A stretch of 64,000 nucleotides of DNA from Streptomyces sp. NBC_00483 (GTDB taxonomy: Bacteria > Actinomycetota > Actinomycetes > Streptomycetales > Streptomycetaceae), in assembly GCF_036013745.1 (NCBI RefSeq), contig NZ_CP107880.1, forward strand, positions 6,138,001 to 6,202,000. Direction: 5' to 3'. The translations under genes and the position numbers were made by a program. The notes under the pieces were generated by a model that saw nothing but the letters and a program-made list of their open reading frames with translations, was not told the DNA's origin and searched no databases. Of this stretch, positions 35,098-44,035 are shown piece by piece. Position 1 is the stretch's first letter, and each line of letters starts with the position of its first letter.

Positions 35098-35901
35098 TCA
35101 GCGCCCCAGGTACTTCGGCCGCTCCTTCGCGATGAAGGCCTGCACCGCGATGGTGTGGTCCTCGGAGGCGCCGGCCCGGGTCTGCAGCTCGTCCTCCTTG
35201 TCGAGCGCCTCGTCGAGGGAGTGGTCCCCGGCGAAGGCGAGGGACTCCTTCAGCGCCGCGTAGGCGACGGTCGGCCCCTCGGCGAGCGTGCGCGCCAGCT
35301 TCCGGGCCTCTTCGGCGAGTTCGGCGCCGGGCACGAGCCGGTTCGCGATCCCCAGCTCGTACGCCTCCTGCGCCTTCAGGGAGCGCGGGAAGAGCAGCAG
35401 GTCGGCCGCGCGGCCGGGACCGATCAGGCGCGGCAGCGTCCAGGAGACCCCGGAATCGGCGGTGAGCGCCACGCCCGCGAACGAGGTGTTGAACGACGCG
35501 CTGTCCGCCACGATCCGGTAGTCCGCACAGAGCGCGAACCCGAATCCGGCGCCGGCCGCCACGCCGTTCACCGCGGCCACTACGGGCTTCGGCATCTGGG
35601 TCAGGGCCCGCACGATCGGGTTGTAGTGCTCGCGCACCGTGTTCATGGTGCGGCCCTCGCCGGACTCCCGGTCTGCCAGCAGCGAGCCGACGTGTTCCTT
35701 GAGGTCCTGACCCACGCAAAACGCCCGGTCGCCGGCCGCCGTCAGCAGCACCGCCCGGACCGTTTCGTCGGCGGCGGCCGACTGCACCGCGTCGCGGAGG
35801 GCGACCTTGGCCTCGGTGTTCATCGCGTTCATCGCCTCGGGGCGGTTCAGCGTGATCGTCGCGAGCCCGTCGCTCACCTCGTAGAGCACGGTGTCGGCCA
35901 T
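35098..35901 (-). CDS. Enoyl-CoA hydratase/isomerase family protein
   Basis: 267 aa, ribosome site AGGAGGAG. Crotonase fold: oxyanion-hole strand AFCVGQDLKEH, then VAAVNGVAAGAGFGFALCADYRI, and the second active-site helix FAGVALTADSGVSWTLPRLIG. The Asp in TADSG replaces the Glu164 of true hydratases, as in PaaG-type isomerases, so double-bond isomerisation in phenylacetate or fatty-acid catabolism is more likely than plain hydration. Convergent with tag. No pathway partners nearby. Confidence 0.88.
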   Translation of the reverse strand: MADTVLYEVSDGLATITLNRPEAMNAMNTEAKVALRDAVQSAAADETVRAVLLTAAGDRAFCVGQDLKEHVGSLLADRESGEGRTMNTVREHYNPIVRALTQMPKPVVAAVNGVAAGAGFGFALCADYRIVADSASFNTSFAGVALTADSGVSWTLPRLIGPGRAADLLLFPRSLKAQEAYELGIANRLVPGAELAEEARKLARTLAEGPTVAYAALKESLAFAGDHSLDEALDKEDELQTRAGASEDHTIAVQAFIAKERPKYLGR

Positions 35902-36221
35902 GGGACTCCTCCTATGCGGTCGCTCAGTCGTCCGTGCTCAGCATGACGTAGATCACGACCCATGGAACGCCCTCGGCATGTGACCTGCGTCTAACGAATT
36001 CGCGTCGGCTTGGGTCCGAAGATGGCGCAGTATCGCAGTCGGATCCCCGAATTGAGTGGTTTTGGTCAAGCGCGTTGCGCAAGCGATGCCGACCGATGTT
36101 GGTCATCGGGTCCCGCGATGCGGGATAATGGCCTGGAAGCAATGTGTTCGATGCCGGTGACGTGTGCCCACCCAGAGGGCCGTCGGCTGACGATGAGCTG
36201 GTTTCAGGAAGGGGAACGAGC
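35902..36221. other. Spacer with candidate promoter for DUF3117 gene
   Basis: 320 bp between divergent genes, no credible gene inside. A GATAAT at 36124-36129 with TTGGTC at 36099-36104 (19-bp spacing) could be the DUF3117 promoter; the small palindrome TCCCGC-GAT-GCGGGA lies between the two boxes and could be an operator or a hairpin. Confidence 0.4.
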
Positions 36222-36389
36222 ATGGCGGCCATGAAGCCGCGGACGGGTGACGGCCCGCTCGAGGTGACAAAGGAGGGGCGGGGCATCGTCATGCGCGTTC
36301 CGCTCGAAGGCGGCGGTCGGCTCGTGGTTGAGCTGACGCCGGACGAGGCCAGTGCCCTCGGTGACGAACTGAAGAAGGTAGTGGGCTGA
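36222..36389 (+). CDS. DUF3117 small conserved protein (55 aa)
   Basis: ATG 36222 with AAGGGGAA upstream. Nearly invariant actinobacterial protein: AAMKPRTGDGPLEVTKEGRGIVMRVPLEGGGRLVVELTPDEASALGDELKKVVG. Predicted small beta-hairpin plus C-terminal helix. Function unknown; M. tuberculosis Rv1211 is the counterpart in the same gene order, which makes the annotation secure even though the role is not known. Confidence 0.93.
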   Translation: MAAMKPRTGDGPLEVTKEGRGIVMRVPLEGGGRLVVELTPDEASALGDELKKVVG

Positions 36390-36468
36390 CACCTTCTGCG
36401 TCCGCGTCCATTCCCCAGAGGTGGGGCTGGACCGGCCGTCAGCTGACGCGCGAGCGACCATACCTTTT

Positions 36469-36505
36469 CGACTGCCCCGGCACACATTTGATGCCGGGGC
36501 AGTCG
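36469..36505. terminator. Bidirectional terminator between DUF3117 and O-methyltransferase genes
   Basis: Perfect 14-bp stem CGACTGCCCCGGCA / TGCCGGGGCAGTCG with a 9-nt loop and CTTTT just before it, in the gap between convergent genes. Confidence 0.8.
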
Positions 36506-36550
36506 TGTGTGTAGTGGCAGGTGGGACCGGGTGCCGCCGCCTTGCCCGCC

Positions 36551-37183
36551 TCAGCGTTTGACGGCGCAGAGCAGCCCGTCGCCGACCGGCAGCACCGAAG
36601 CCACCAGCTCGGGGCTCTCCCGCACGGCCCGCAGCAACTCGCGCTGGCGCAGCACTTCCACCGGCTGCGGCCCCGCGTCGACGGTCCGCCCCTCGGCGAG
36701 GACCCCCTGGAAGACGACCAGGCCACCGGGCCGGAGCAGGCGCAACGATTCAGCGAGGTAGTCGAGGCACTCCAGCCGGTCACCATCGCAGAACACCAGG
36801 TCGTACCCGCTGTCGGCCAGCCGCGGCAGCACCTCCAGGGCGCGGCCGGGGATGAACCGGGCCCGGTTGGTGGCGAAGCCGGACGCGCGAAACGCCTGAC
36901 GTGCGAACTGCTGCCGCTCCGGTTCGGGATCGACCGTCGTGAGGACGCCGTCGGGCCGCATCCCGTGCAGCAAGTGGATCCCTGACACGCCCGTGCCCGT
37001 ACCGATCTCGGCGACGGCCTTCGCCCCTACCGTGGCAGCGAGCATCCCCAACGTCGCGCCCGCGCCGGGGGACACCGGGTACAGCCCTGCCTCGCGGGCC
37101 CGGTCACGAGCCCAGTGAGTCGCGTCGTCCTCGGCGACAAAGGCGTCGGCGAACGCCCAACTCGTCTGCCGGTTGCCGGTAAT
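36551..37183 (-). CDS. SAM-dependent O-methyltransferase, probable ATT start
   Basis: 210 aa if translated from ATT 37183. The Methyltransf_24 / catechol-O-methyltransferase-like core is clear: [20 protein letters not shown] (SAM site), [36 protein letters not shown]. The first ATG/GTG/TTG in frame is GTG 37075, but the 36 codons above it also look coding ([27 protein letters not shown]) and match the N-terminus I know from Streptomyces relatives. ATT 37183 has a good ribosome site (GGGAGAGG, 3-4 nt). So either ATT is the start or it begins still further up at another rare codon. Counterpart of Rv1220c, next to a sigma factor gene; target molecule unknown. Confidence 0.8.
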   Translation of the reverse strand: MTGNRQTSWAFADAFVAEDDATHWARDRAREAGLYPVSPGAGATLGMLAATVGAKAVAEIGTGTGVSGIHLLHGMRPDGVLTTVDPEPERQQFARQAFRASGFATNRARFIPGRALEVLPRLADSGYDLVFCDGDRLECLDYLAESLRLLRPGGLVVFQGVLAEGRTVDAGPQPVEVLRQRELLRAVRESPELVASVLPVGDGLLCAVKR

Positions 37184-37405
37184 GGCCCTCTCCCGTCCCC
37201 GTGGATGCCTGCGCGTGACTTTATCCGTTGGCGGCGGGAACTCGCAGATGGGACCGCGCGTTTGAAGTGGCAGGGGGAAAGAGCAGGCTGGACAAGGGGA
37301 ACTGCGGGGGAGAACGCGATGGCGGCAGCCGTGCGGGCGGCGGTCGAGAACCGACCGGCAAATCTGAGTAAAAACGCTTATCCGGAGCTAACGGACGGAG
37401 TGGTT

Positions 37406-38182
37406 ATGGTAGGTGCTCCACTGGACACCACCAGAGCCGACAGGGGAGGTGCGGCTGCGCCTGTGGATCGGAGGGGACGGCTTCGACGTCTTCTCAGGTC
37501 GGCGGGTGAGCCGAAATCCGTGACCAACACCGCTGACCGAATCCGCACCGTTGACTCCGCGCAGACCGCGACCTTTGCCGCCGATGCGGAATCGCAGGCG
37601 TGGACTCCCCCCTCGTGGGAGGAGATCGTCAGCACGCACAGTGGCCGCGTCTACCGTCTCGCGTACCGCCTGACGGGGAACCAGCACGACGCAGAGGACC
37701 TCACGCAGGAGGTCTTCGTCCGTGTCTTCCGTTCGCTCTCGACGTACACGCCCGGCACCTTCGAGGGCTGGCTGCACCGCATCACCACGAACCTTTTCCT
37801 CGACATGGTCCGTCGCAAGCAGCGCATCCGCTTCGACGCTCTGGGTGACGACGCCGCCGAGCGGCTGCCCAGCAGAGAACCGTCACCGCAGCAGGTGTTC
37901 AACGACGCGCACTTCGACGCCGATGTCCAGCAGGCGCTGGACACCCTCGCGCCTGAGTTCCGCGCCGCCGTCGTCCTGTGCGACATCGAGGGCCTCTCCT
38001 ACGAGGAGATCGCCGCGACCCTCGGCGTGAAGCTGGGTACGGTCCGCAGCCGTATCCACCGCGGCCGCTCGCAGCTGCGCAAGGCGCTGCAGCACCGCTC
38101 GCCCGAGGCCCGCAAGGAGCGCCGCACGCTCGCGTCCACGGGGGCCTTCCCCGTCCTCGGAGGAGGGGGCGCGACCGCGTGA
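37406..38182 (+). CDS. sigE: ECF RNA polymerase sigma factor, SigE-type by position
   Basis: 258 aa. ATG 37406 has GGAG 5 nt upstream. After an 80-residue tail come sigma region 2 ([38 protein letters not shown]) and region 4 ([48 protein letters not shown]). It directs RNA polymerase to envelope-stress type promoters. The order sigma, anti-sigma, htrA, tatB equals M. tuberculosis sigE-rseA-htrA-tatB. It should not be confused with the S. coelicolor SigE of the cseABC operon, which is a different locus; the symbol reflects the mycobacterial synteny only. The stop overlaps the anti-sigma start. Confidence 0.88.
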   Translation: MVGAPLDTTRADRGGAAAPVDRRGRLRRLLRSAGEPKSVTNTADRIRTVDSAQTATFAADAESQAWTPPSWEEIVSTHSGRVYRLAYRLTGNQHDAEDLTQEVFVRVFRSLSTYTPGTFEGWLHRITTNLFLDMVRRKQRIRFDALGDDAAERLPSREPSPQQVFNDAHFDADVQQALDTLAPEFRAAVVLCDIEGLSYEEIAATLGVKLGTVRSRIHRGRSQLRKALQHRSPEARKERRTLASTGAFPVLGGGGATA

Positions 38183-39183
38183 GTGGATCACGTCTCAATC
38201 CTGCCGAACGCCAACAGACCGCGGCCGACGAACACCTGGGGGACAGGCTGGCCGCCCTGGTCGACGGCGAGTTGGACCACGATGCCCGTGAGCGCGTCCT
38301 CGCGCACCTGGCGACCTGTACCAAATGCAAGGCCGAGGCCGACGCCCAGCGCCGCCTCAAGAGCGCCTTCGCGCAGGCGGCCCCGCCGCCGCCCTCCGAG
38401 AGCTTCCTCGCCCGCCTCCAGGGGCTGCCCGCGGGAGGTGATGCCGACGGTGGCTCACCACCGTTCGGGGGAGGAGGATTCGGCAGCGGCCGACCCCTCG
38501 GCGGGATCCGGGGCTTCGGCCAAGGAGTCTTCGACGTAGACGCGGAGCCCTTCGGCTACGCGCCGTCCGGCGCGCACGCCGCCGTCCTCCCCAGCGACCA
38601 GCGCGGCTTCCGTATTCACGAAGTGACCCGTCCCGACCGGCACGAGAGCGACCGGGGCTCGCGGTCCCGCCGCTTCGCGTTCGCCGCGGCCGGCGCGGTG
38701 TCGCTCGCCGCGATCGCGCTCGGCGGGGTCACGACCGCGTCCCCGATCGACAGCACCGACGCGCGCGGTGGCGGCTCCGGCAGCAATGTCACGCCGCAGC
38801 GCAGCCAGTCGGCCGGTGCCGCCTCGGCATCGGACACGCAGCGCCGCCGGACGAACCCCTCGCCGCTCGGCCAGCGCGGGGGCGCCCTCGCGGCGCCCGT
38901 CTCGCCGACCGAGGCGGGTGCGCCGCTGCTGCCCGGCGGGGGCCACGCGGAGAGTGCGGGCTATCCGTTCTCGACGCCGCTGCTGGCCGGTGCGGCCCGT
39001 ATGTCGCCTCTCATACGTCCCGCCGCCCCCGCCCCCGCTGTCGCGGTCTCGTACGCGCCGCGGCCCACCGTCGCGCCCTCGTTCTCGTCCGACGGCACCT
39101 CCTTCGGGGCGGCAGGGTCCGGCCTCACCGCCGCTTCGGCGTCGTCGCCGACCGCGTCGTCCCGTCCTTCGTCGCTGCGCTGA
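38179..39183 (+). CDS. Zinc-finger (ZAS) transmembrane anti-sigma factor
   Basis: 334 aa, GTG overlapping the sigma stop by 4 bp. The N-terminal ZAS motif H-x3-C-x2-C is present ([14 protein letters not shown]), as in RseA/RsrA anti-sigma factors that hold ECF sigmas. A Gly-rich linker follows, then one membrane helix ([21 protein letters not shown], residues about 165-185) and a long Ser/Ala/Pro-rich outer part without recognised domain. Stress would release the sigma, by zinc-thiol oxidation or proteolysis; HtrA encoded next could take part. Unusually long outer tail compared with RseA of M. tuberculosis. Confidence 0.85.
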   Translation: MSGSRLNPAERQQTAADEHLGDRLAALVDGELDHDARERVLAHLATCTKCKAEADAQRRLKSAFAQAAPPPPSESFLARLQGLPAGGDADGGSPPFGGGGFGSGRPLGGIRGFGQGVFDVDAEPFGYAPSGAHAAVLPSDQRGFRIHEVTRPDRHESDRGSRSRRFAFAAAGAVSLAAIALGGVTTASPIDSTDARGGGSGSNVTPQRSQSAGAASASDTQRRRTNPSPLGQRGGALAAPVSPTEAGAPLLPGGGHAESAGYPFSTPLLAGAARMSPLIRPAAPAPAVAVSYAPRPTVAPSFSSDGTSFGAAGSGLTAASASSPTASSRPSSLR

Positions 39184-39313
39184 CACTCTCTGCGCCCGCG
39201 CCGTCGAACCTGGTTGAATCCAGGTGAGGCGGTGCGTCGGGTGCTGATCCGGGTCGCGCGCGTAGGAGTCGGCGGTGCGGTGCCGTGGGCCAGGCTTGGG
39301 GAGAGCGGCGGAC

Positions 39314-40687
39314 ATGGGCGAGGGTGACGTGGCCTCCGGCGGTGGGGTGGATTCGGGGTCGGCCGGTGCCGCTGGTTTGGGCGGGGTCGATCCCACGTCG
39401 CGGGGCTCTGCCCCGGACCCCGCTGCTCAATCGCCGCAGGGGCTAGATTTTTCCCACCCGCCGCAGGAGCTTGATGCGGCTGGCGCGGCTCATGTTCCGG
39501 TGCAGATGCCGGCACCTGCCCACCACAGCCCCTGGCAGCAGGCGGATCCCCGACCCGGGGAGGGCGTTGTGCGGGTGCCGCGGAGGCGGAGGCTCGTGGT
39601 GGGGGGTGTGGTGATCGCCTTGGTCGCCGGAGGCATCGGTGGGGCGATCGGGTCGTACATGGAGCGGACCGGTGTCGGGGCGAGCATTCAACTGCCGCAG
39701 GCCGACGCCGAGTCCAAGCACCGGGACCCCGACAGCGTGGCCGGTATCGCGGCGCGCACCCTGCCCGGCGTCGTCACCATCCACACCGCGGGTTCGTCGG
39801 AGGAGGGCACCGGCACCGGCCTCGTACTCGACGGCCAGGGGCACATCCTCACGAACAACCACGTCGTGTCGTCGGCCGACTCCGACGGTGAGATATCGGT
39901 CACGTTCTCCAGCGGCGAGAGCGCCCGGGCCAAGTTGGTCGGGCACGACAGCGGCTACGACCTCGCCGTGATCAAGGTGTCCGGGGTGCGCGGGCTCAAG
40001 CCGCTGCCGCTCGGCAACTCCGAGAACGTGCAGGTGGGCGACCCCGTCGTAGCCGTCGGCGCCCCCTTCGACCTGGCGAACACGGTCACCTCCGGCATCA
40101 TCAGCGCCAAGGGCCGGCCGATCACGGCGGGCGGCGAGAAGGGCGACGGGAGCGACGTCAGCTACGTGGACGCGCTGCAGACCGACGCGCCCATCAACCC
40201 CGGCAACTCGGGCGGCCCGCTGGTCGACGCGAAGGCCCGCGTCATCGGCATCAACAGCGCGATCCGGTCCGCCGACACCGGCGGTTCGGAGCTGCCCGAG
40301 GGGCAGTCGGGCTCCATCGGCCTCGGCTTCGCGATCCCGGTCAACCAGGCGAAACGCGTGGCGGAGGAGCTGATCAACGCCGGGCGGGCGACGCATCCGG
40401 TGATCGGGGTCACCCTCGACATGGACTACTCGGGCGACGGCGCCCGCGTCGGCTCGAAGGGCAACAGCGGCGGCTCGGCCGTCAGTCCGGACGGCCCGGG
40501 TGCCAAGGCGGGGATCGAGCCGGGCGATGTGATCACCGAGGTCGACGGCGTCCGCGTGCACTCCGGCGAGGAGTTGATCGTCAAGATCCGCACCCACCGC
40601 CCCAAGGACAAACTGGTCCTCACGGTCGAACGGGGCGGAAAGGAACGGGAGATGTCGCTCGTTCTCGGTTCCGCCGGCGGCGGCTGA
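39314..40687 (+). CDS. HtrA/DegP-like membrane serine protease with PDZ domain
   Basis: 457 aa. ATG 39314 with GGGGAGAG upstream. A cytoplasmic tail of about 93 residues, one membrane helix (VVGGVVIALVAGGIGGAIGSY), then a trypsin-like domain with His183 (LTNNHVV), Asp216 (SGYDLAVI) and Ser299 (NPGNSGGPL), and a C-terminal PDZ domain (DGPGAKAGIEPGDVITEVDGVRVHSGEEL). Degrades or senses misfolded exported proteins outside the membrane. The tail contains RGSAPDPAAQSPQGLDFS (residues 30-47), encoded by a dispersed intergenic repeat element. Downstream of its own stress sigma/anti-sigma pair, 131 bp after the anti-sigma gene. Confidence 0.92.
   Translation: MGEGDVASGGGVDSGSAGAAGLGGVDPTSRGSAPDPAAQSPQGLDFSHPPQELDAAGAAHVPVQMPAPAHHSPWQQADPRPGEGVVRVPRRRRLVVGGVVIALVAGGIGGAIGSYMERTGVGASIQLPQADAESKHRDPDSVAGIAARTLPGVVTIHTAGSSEEGTGTGLVLDGQGHILTNNHVVSSADSDGEISVTFSSGESARAKLVGHDSGYDLAVIKVSGVRGLKPLPLGNSENVQVGDPVVAVGAPFDLANTVTSGIISAKGRPITAGGEKGDGSDVSYVDALQTDAPINPGNSGGPLVDAKARVIGINSAIRSADTGGSELPEGQSGSIGLGFAIPVNQAKRVAEELINAGRATHPVIGVTLDMDYSGDGARVGSKGNSGGSAVSPDGPGAKAGIEPGDVITEVDGVRVHSGEELIVKIRTHRPKDKLVLTVERGGKEREMSLVLGSAGGG
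39391..39447 (-). repeat. Dispersed repeat element, copy inside htrA
   Basis: On the minus strand this segment reads AATC(T)AGCCCC...GGCG(A)TTGAG...GCGGGGTCCGGGGC(A)GAGCCCCG and matches the intergenic copy at 46251-46304 at about 80 % of positions. In htrA it is read in frame as part of the cytoplasmic tail. Confidence 0.7.
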
Positions 40688-40705
40688 GCGGATTCCGGCC
40701 GATCC

Positions 40706-40747
40706 CTGACCGTCCCCTGACCGGCGGCTGACCGACTCTTGACCGGT
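40706..40747 (+). repeat. 11-bp tandem repeat after htrA stop codon
   Basis: (C/T)TGAC at 40706, 40717, 40728 and 40739, exact 11-bp period, unit CTGACCGNCNC. Each unit carries a TGA. Confidence 0.7.
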
Positions 40748-40896
40748 CATGGCGCGGGATGCGCGATCCTGGAGGTTCCCCGGTGGCTACCGAATGGACA
40801 GGTGGGCCGGGTACCGTGGACCGGGTCCGCTGCCGGACCCTGCCAAAGACCTGCTGCTTGTTCGACCGCGGGCCGAGGACACGCTAGGAGTGCAAG

Positions 40897-41367
40897 GTGT
40901 TCAACGATATTGGCCCGCTGGAGGTCGTGACGATCGTCGTGCTGGCCGTTCTCGTATTCGGCCCCGACAAACTCCCGAAGGTCATTCAGGACGTTTCACG
41001 CACCATCCGTAAGATCCGAGAGTTCTCGGACAGTGCGAAGCAGGACATTCGCGACGAACTCGGCCCGGAGTTCAAGGACTTCGAATTCGAGGACCTGAAT
41101 CCCAAGACGTTCATCCGCAAGCAGTTGGACAGTGACGAGCTGGGGCTCAAGGAGATTCGCAACGGCTTCGACCTGAAGAAGGAGATGGCCGACGTCTCCG
41201 ACGCGGTGCACACCGTCGGTGAGCTGGAGGATTCCGGTTCGTCGAGCGGGTCGGGCAGCGCCGGCCGCGTGGACATGGAGAAGCGTCCCGAGGCGGTCGA
41301 CATGCAGAAGCGCCCCGAGAAGCCGGCCGCCATCGAGCCGCCGCCGTTCGACGCGGACGCGACCTGA
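40897..41367 (+). CDS. tatB: Sec-independent protein translocase TatB
   Basis: 156 aa, GTG start with CTAGGAGTGCAAG upstream. The N-terminus MFNDIGPLEVVTIVVLAVLVFGPDKLPKVI is the TatB form of the TatA/B motif (membrane helix, FGP hinge, amphipathic helix). An acidic, charged C-terminal tail follows with two K-R-P-E repeats (MEKRPEAVDMQKRPEKP). It binds Tat precursors with TatC; the bldKB product and other Tat substrates would depend on it. Placed after htrA as in M. tuberculosis. TatA and TatC are not in this window. Confidence 0.93.
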   Translation: MFNDIGPLEVVTIVVLAVLVFGPDKLPKVIQDVSRTIRKIREFSDSAKQDIRDELGPEFKDFEFEDLNPKTFIRKQLDSDELGLKEIRNGFDLKKEMADVSDAVHTVGELEDSGSSSGSGSAGRVDMEKRPEAVDMQKRPEKPAAIEPPPFDADAT

Positions 41368-41420
41368 ACCACCGCGATCCGAACCCCCTCGAACCACCCC
41401 GAACACGGCTGAACCACGCC
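41366..41420 (+). repeat. 10-bp tandem repeat beginning at tatB stop codon
   Basis: GAAC(C/A) at 41366, then 41381, 41391, 41401 and 41411 with exact 10-bp period (unit GAACCACCCC-like). The first unit includes the A of the stop TGA. Confidence 0.75.
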
Positions 41421-41546
41421 TGACGAAACCGGGCCCCGCGGACCCGGTGTGGCATCCTGCCTTCTTGTTGCGCGGACCGGACGTGAGAACGCCCGAGGGG
41501 GGCGGGCCGCGCCGGTCCGTAACTGAGCGAGGAGGCGGCCGGGTAC

Positions 41547-42224
41547 ATGGAGACGACGAGTCGGGTAGGCGCGCAGGCGCCGGCCACCGAGGGGGCCGGC
41601 GAGGCTCTCACGGCCCGGCGCACGGTCGACGGCTACCTGCTGGCGCCCTTCCCGTGGTACGGCCTCGACGAGGCCTTCACGGGACCGCGCTGGCTGATGC
41701 AGGTCGGCACCACGGCGGACGGTTCCGTCGAGCACGGTTCGATCGGGCACGGTGACGAGCCCTCCGTACGCAGCGAGCTCACGGAAGACAGCGAGCGGTT
41801 CGCGGCGGTGGTGACCATCGCCGCCAATCCGGTACGGCGCACCGCCGACGGCACCGGCGTCCTGGAGGCCACGTCGGTCTCCTCGGCGGCCTGGCTCGCC
41901 GGCGTCGGACTGCTCTCGTACACCTGGCCGGTGCAGATGGACCACACGCTGCGCGACGACTGGCTGGAGCAGCAGACCGAGACGGCGTGGGTGCTCGCGG
42001 ACGATCTCGCGTCCGATGACTGGGCGACGCTGACGCTGCCGGTGGACGGGGTGCCGACCCCGTTCCACTACCGGGAGTCCGAGTACGGCTGGGTGCTCGC
42101 GGGCTCCACGCAGGCCGGGGTGCACCTGGGGGCGTACGGGCGAGGCATGAGTGCGTACGGGCTCGGTTTCTCGGTCGTGAAGGACATCACGGCGCTGGAG
42201 CCGGATCCGGAACCGGACGCGTGA
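41547..42224 (+). CDS. Conserved hypothetical protein (225 aa)
   Basis: ATG 41547 with GAGGAGGCGGCC upstream. No signal peptide or membrane helix. The protein reads as a compact soluble domain (DGYLLAPFPWYGLDEAFTGPRWLMQVG, LLSYTWPVQMDHTLRDDWLEQQTETAWVLADDL, FHYRESEYGWVLAGSTQAGVHLGAYGRGMSAYGLGFSVVKD) followed by an acidic tail ending in repeated E-P-D-P. I do not recognise a family. It is a single gene between tatB and mrp and ends in a strong terminator. Confidence 0.75.
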   Translation: METTSRVGAQAPATEGAGEALTARRTVDGYLLAPFPWYGLDEAFTGPRWLMQVGTTADGSVEHGSIGHGDEPSVRSELTEDSERFAAVVTIAANPVRRTADGTGVLEATSVSSAAWLAGVGLLSYTWPVQMDHTLRDDWLEQQTETAWVLADDLASDDWATLTLPVDGVPTPFHYRESEYGWVLAGSTQAGVHLGAYGRGMSAYGLGFSVVKDITALEPDPEPDA

Positions 42225-42226
42225 CG

Positions 42227-42267
42227 GAGAACGGCGGGCCGCCCGGAATGGGCGGCCCGCCGTTCTC
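42227..42267. terminator. Bidirectional terminator between hypothetical gene and mrp
   Basis: Perfect 18-bp stem GAGAACGGCGGGCCGCCC / GGGCGGCCCGCCGTTCTC with a 5-nt loop, immediately after the stop of the plus-strand gene. Confidence 0.8.
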
Positions 42268-42287
42268 TCAAGGCGTCGGACAGGACG

Positions 42288-43421
42288 TCAGAACTTATTG
42301 CGCGGCGTGATCCCCAGGGACATCCCCGACAGGCCGCGCTGGCGCCCGCCGAGCTTGTCCGCGATCTCACGCAGCGCCGAGCCCGCGGGGGACTCCGGGT
42401 CGGTCAGCACGATCGGCTTGCCCTCGTCGCCGCCCTCGCGCAGGCGTACGTCGATGGGGATGGAGCCGAGCACCGGCACCTCCGCACCCGTGGTCCTGGT
42501 CAGGCCCTCGGCGACGATCTTCCCGCCGCCCGTGCCGAACACGTCGACCATCTCGTCGCAGTGCGGGCAGGGCAGCCCGGACATGTTCTCGACGACGCCG
42601 ACGATCTTCTGGTGGGTCTGCACGGCGATCGAGCCGGCCCGCTCGGCGACCTCGGCGGCGGCCTGCTGCGGCGTGGTGACGACCAGGATCTCGGCGTTCG
42701 GGACCAGCTGGGCGATCGAGATGGCGATGTCGCCGGTGCCCGGCGGCAGGTCGAGAAGCAGCACGTCCAGGTCGCCCCAGTAGACGTCCGCGAGGAACTG
42801 CTGGAGCGCGCGGTGCAGCATCGGTCCGCGCCACACGACCGGCGCGTTGCCCGGCGTGAACATGCCGATCGAGATGACCTTCACGCCGTTCGCCGACGGC
42901 GGCATGATCATGTCTTCGACCTGGGTGGGCTTGCCCTCGGCGCCCAGCATGCGCGGGACGCTGTGCCCGTAGATGTCCGCGTCGACGACGCCGACCTTCA
43001 GTCCGTCGGCGGCCATCGCGGCCGCCAGGTTCACGGTCACCGAGGACTTGCCGACGCCGCCCTTGCCGGAGGCCACCGCGTACACGCGGGTCAGCGAGCC
43101 CGGCTTGGCGAACGGGACCTCGCGCTCGGCGGTGCCGCCGCGCAGCGCGGTCGCCAGCTCCTTGCGCTGCTCGTCGCTCATCACGTCGAGGGTGACCTGC
43201 ACATCGGTCACGCCCTCGACGCGGGCGACGGCCTCGCGCACGTTGTTCTCGATCGTCGAGCGCATCGGGCAGCCAGAGACGGTCAGATACACGGTGACCG
43301 CGACGACTCCGTCCGCACCGATGTCCACCGATTTGACCATCCCCAACTCGGTGATGGGACGGTGGATCTCGGGGTCGTTCACTGTCGCGAGCGCCTCGCG
43401 CACCGCGTCTTCCGTAGCCAT
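42288..43421 (-). CDS. mrp: Mrp/NBP35-type iron-sulfur carrier ATPase
   Basis: 377 aa. N-terminal MIP18/DUF59 domain (ALATVNDPEIHRPITELGMVKSV ... SGCPM), then a deviant Walker A (VASGKGGVGKSSVTVNLA), and DLPPGTGD with LLLDLPPG. A C-terminal CPHC pair (GLPCPHCDEMV) binds the Fe-S cluster. It carries Fe-S clusters to apoproteins. Placed after tatB as Rv1229c. A TAGACT -10 box 7 nt before ATG predicts a leaderless transcript. Confidence 0.92.
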   Translation of the reverse strand: MATEDAVREALATVNDPEIHRPITELGMVKSVDIGADGVVAVTVYLTVSGCPMRSTIENNVREAVARVEGVTDVQVTLDVMSDEQRKELATALRGGTAEREVPFAKPGSLTRVYAVASGKGGVGKSSVTVNLAAAMAADGLKVGVVDADIYGHSVPRMLGAEGKPTQVEDMIMPPSANGVKVISIGMFTPGNAPVVWRGPMLHRALQQFLADVYWGDLDVLLLDLPPGTGDIAISIAQLVPNAEILVVTTPQQAAAEVAERAGSIAVQTHQKIVGVVENMSGLPCPHCDEMVDVFGTGGGKIVAEGLTRTTGAEVPVLGSIPIDVRLREGGDEGKPIVLTDPESPAGSALREIADKLGGRQRGLSGMSLGITPRNKF

Positions 43422-43428
43422 GCACCCG

Positions 43429-43434
43429 AGTCTA
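43429..43434 (-). promoter_or_regulatory. -10 box of leaderless promoter for mrp
   Basis: TAGACT on the minus strand, 7 nt before ATG 43421; no Shine-Dalgarno. Confidence 0.5.
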
Positions 43435-43465
43435 CGGCGGGGTAACCCGCACCCGGAAAGCCCTG

Positions 43466-44035
43466 TCAGCGGTCGTCTACGTCACGTCCCCGCTCGCGCT
43501 CCGCGGGGAATACCCCGGACCCGGGAGCGGACTGCCGCTGTTCCTCCAGTTCCTTGATGAGGTCTTGCAGCTCGGAGCGGATCCAGTCGCGCGTCGCGAC
43601 CTCGCCGAGCCCGATCCGCAGGGCCGCCATCTCGCGGCTCAGATACTCGGTGTCGGCGATGGAGCGCTCGTTCTGCTTGCGGTCCTGTTCGAGATTGACC
43701 CGGTCGCGGTCGTCCTGCCGGTTCTGCGCGAGCAGGATCAGCGGAGCGGCGTACGAGGCCTGCAGCGACAGCATCAGCGTCAGGAAGATGAACGGGTACT
43801 CGTCGAAGCGCAGATCGGGCGGCGCGACGATGTTCCACACCACCCACACGATGATGAGCACCGTCATCCAGACGATGAACCGGCCCGTCCCCAAGAAGCG
43901 TGCAATCCGCTCCGAGAGCCTGCCGAAGGCCTCCGGGTCGTAATCGGGGATCAGCTTCCGCTTCGGCGCGCGCGGCTGGTCGAGCCGGATGCGCGGCCTG
44001 CGCGGGGCGTCGCGTTCACGTTCCTCAGTCGGCAT
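43466..44035 (-). CDS. DUF1003 membrane protein
   Basis: 189 aa. Basic N-terminal tail (RRPRIRLDQPRAPKRKLI), two membrane helices (RFIVWMTVLIIVWVVWNIVAP and EYPFIFLTLMLSLQASYAAPLILLA) with the conserved FDEYPFI between them, and QNRQDDRDR at the end of helix 2, which defines DUF1003. The C-terminus is a coiled coil (DREMAALRIGLGEVATRDWIRSELQDLIKELEEQ-like). Overlaps the end of the CBS/MgtE-N gene by 11 bp, so the two are co-translated. Function unknown; the link with a Mg2+-sensing type protein suggests a role in cation handling. Confidence 0.88.
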   Translation of the reverse strand: MPTEERERDAPRRPRIRLDQPRAPKRKLIPDYDPEAFGRLSERIARFLGTGRFIVWMTVLIIVWVVWNIVAPPDLRFDEYPFIFLTLMLSLQASYAAPLILLAQNRQDDRDRVNLEQDRKQNERSIADTEYLSREMAALRIGLGEVATRDWIRSELQDLIKELEEQRQSAPGSGVFPAERERGRDVDDR

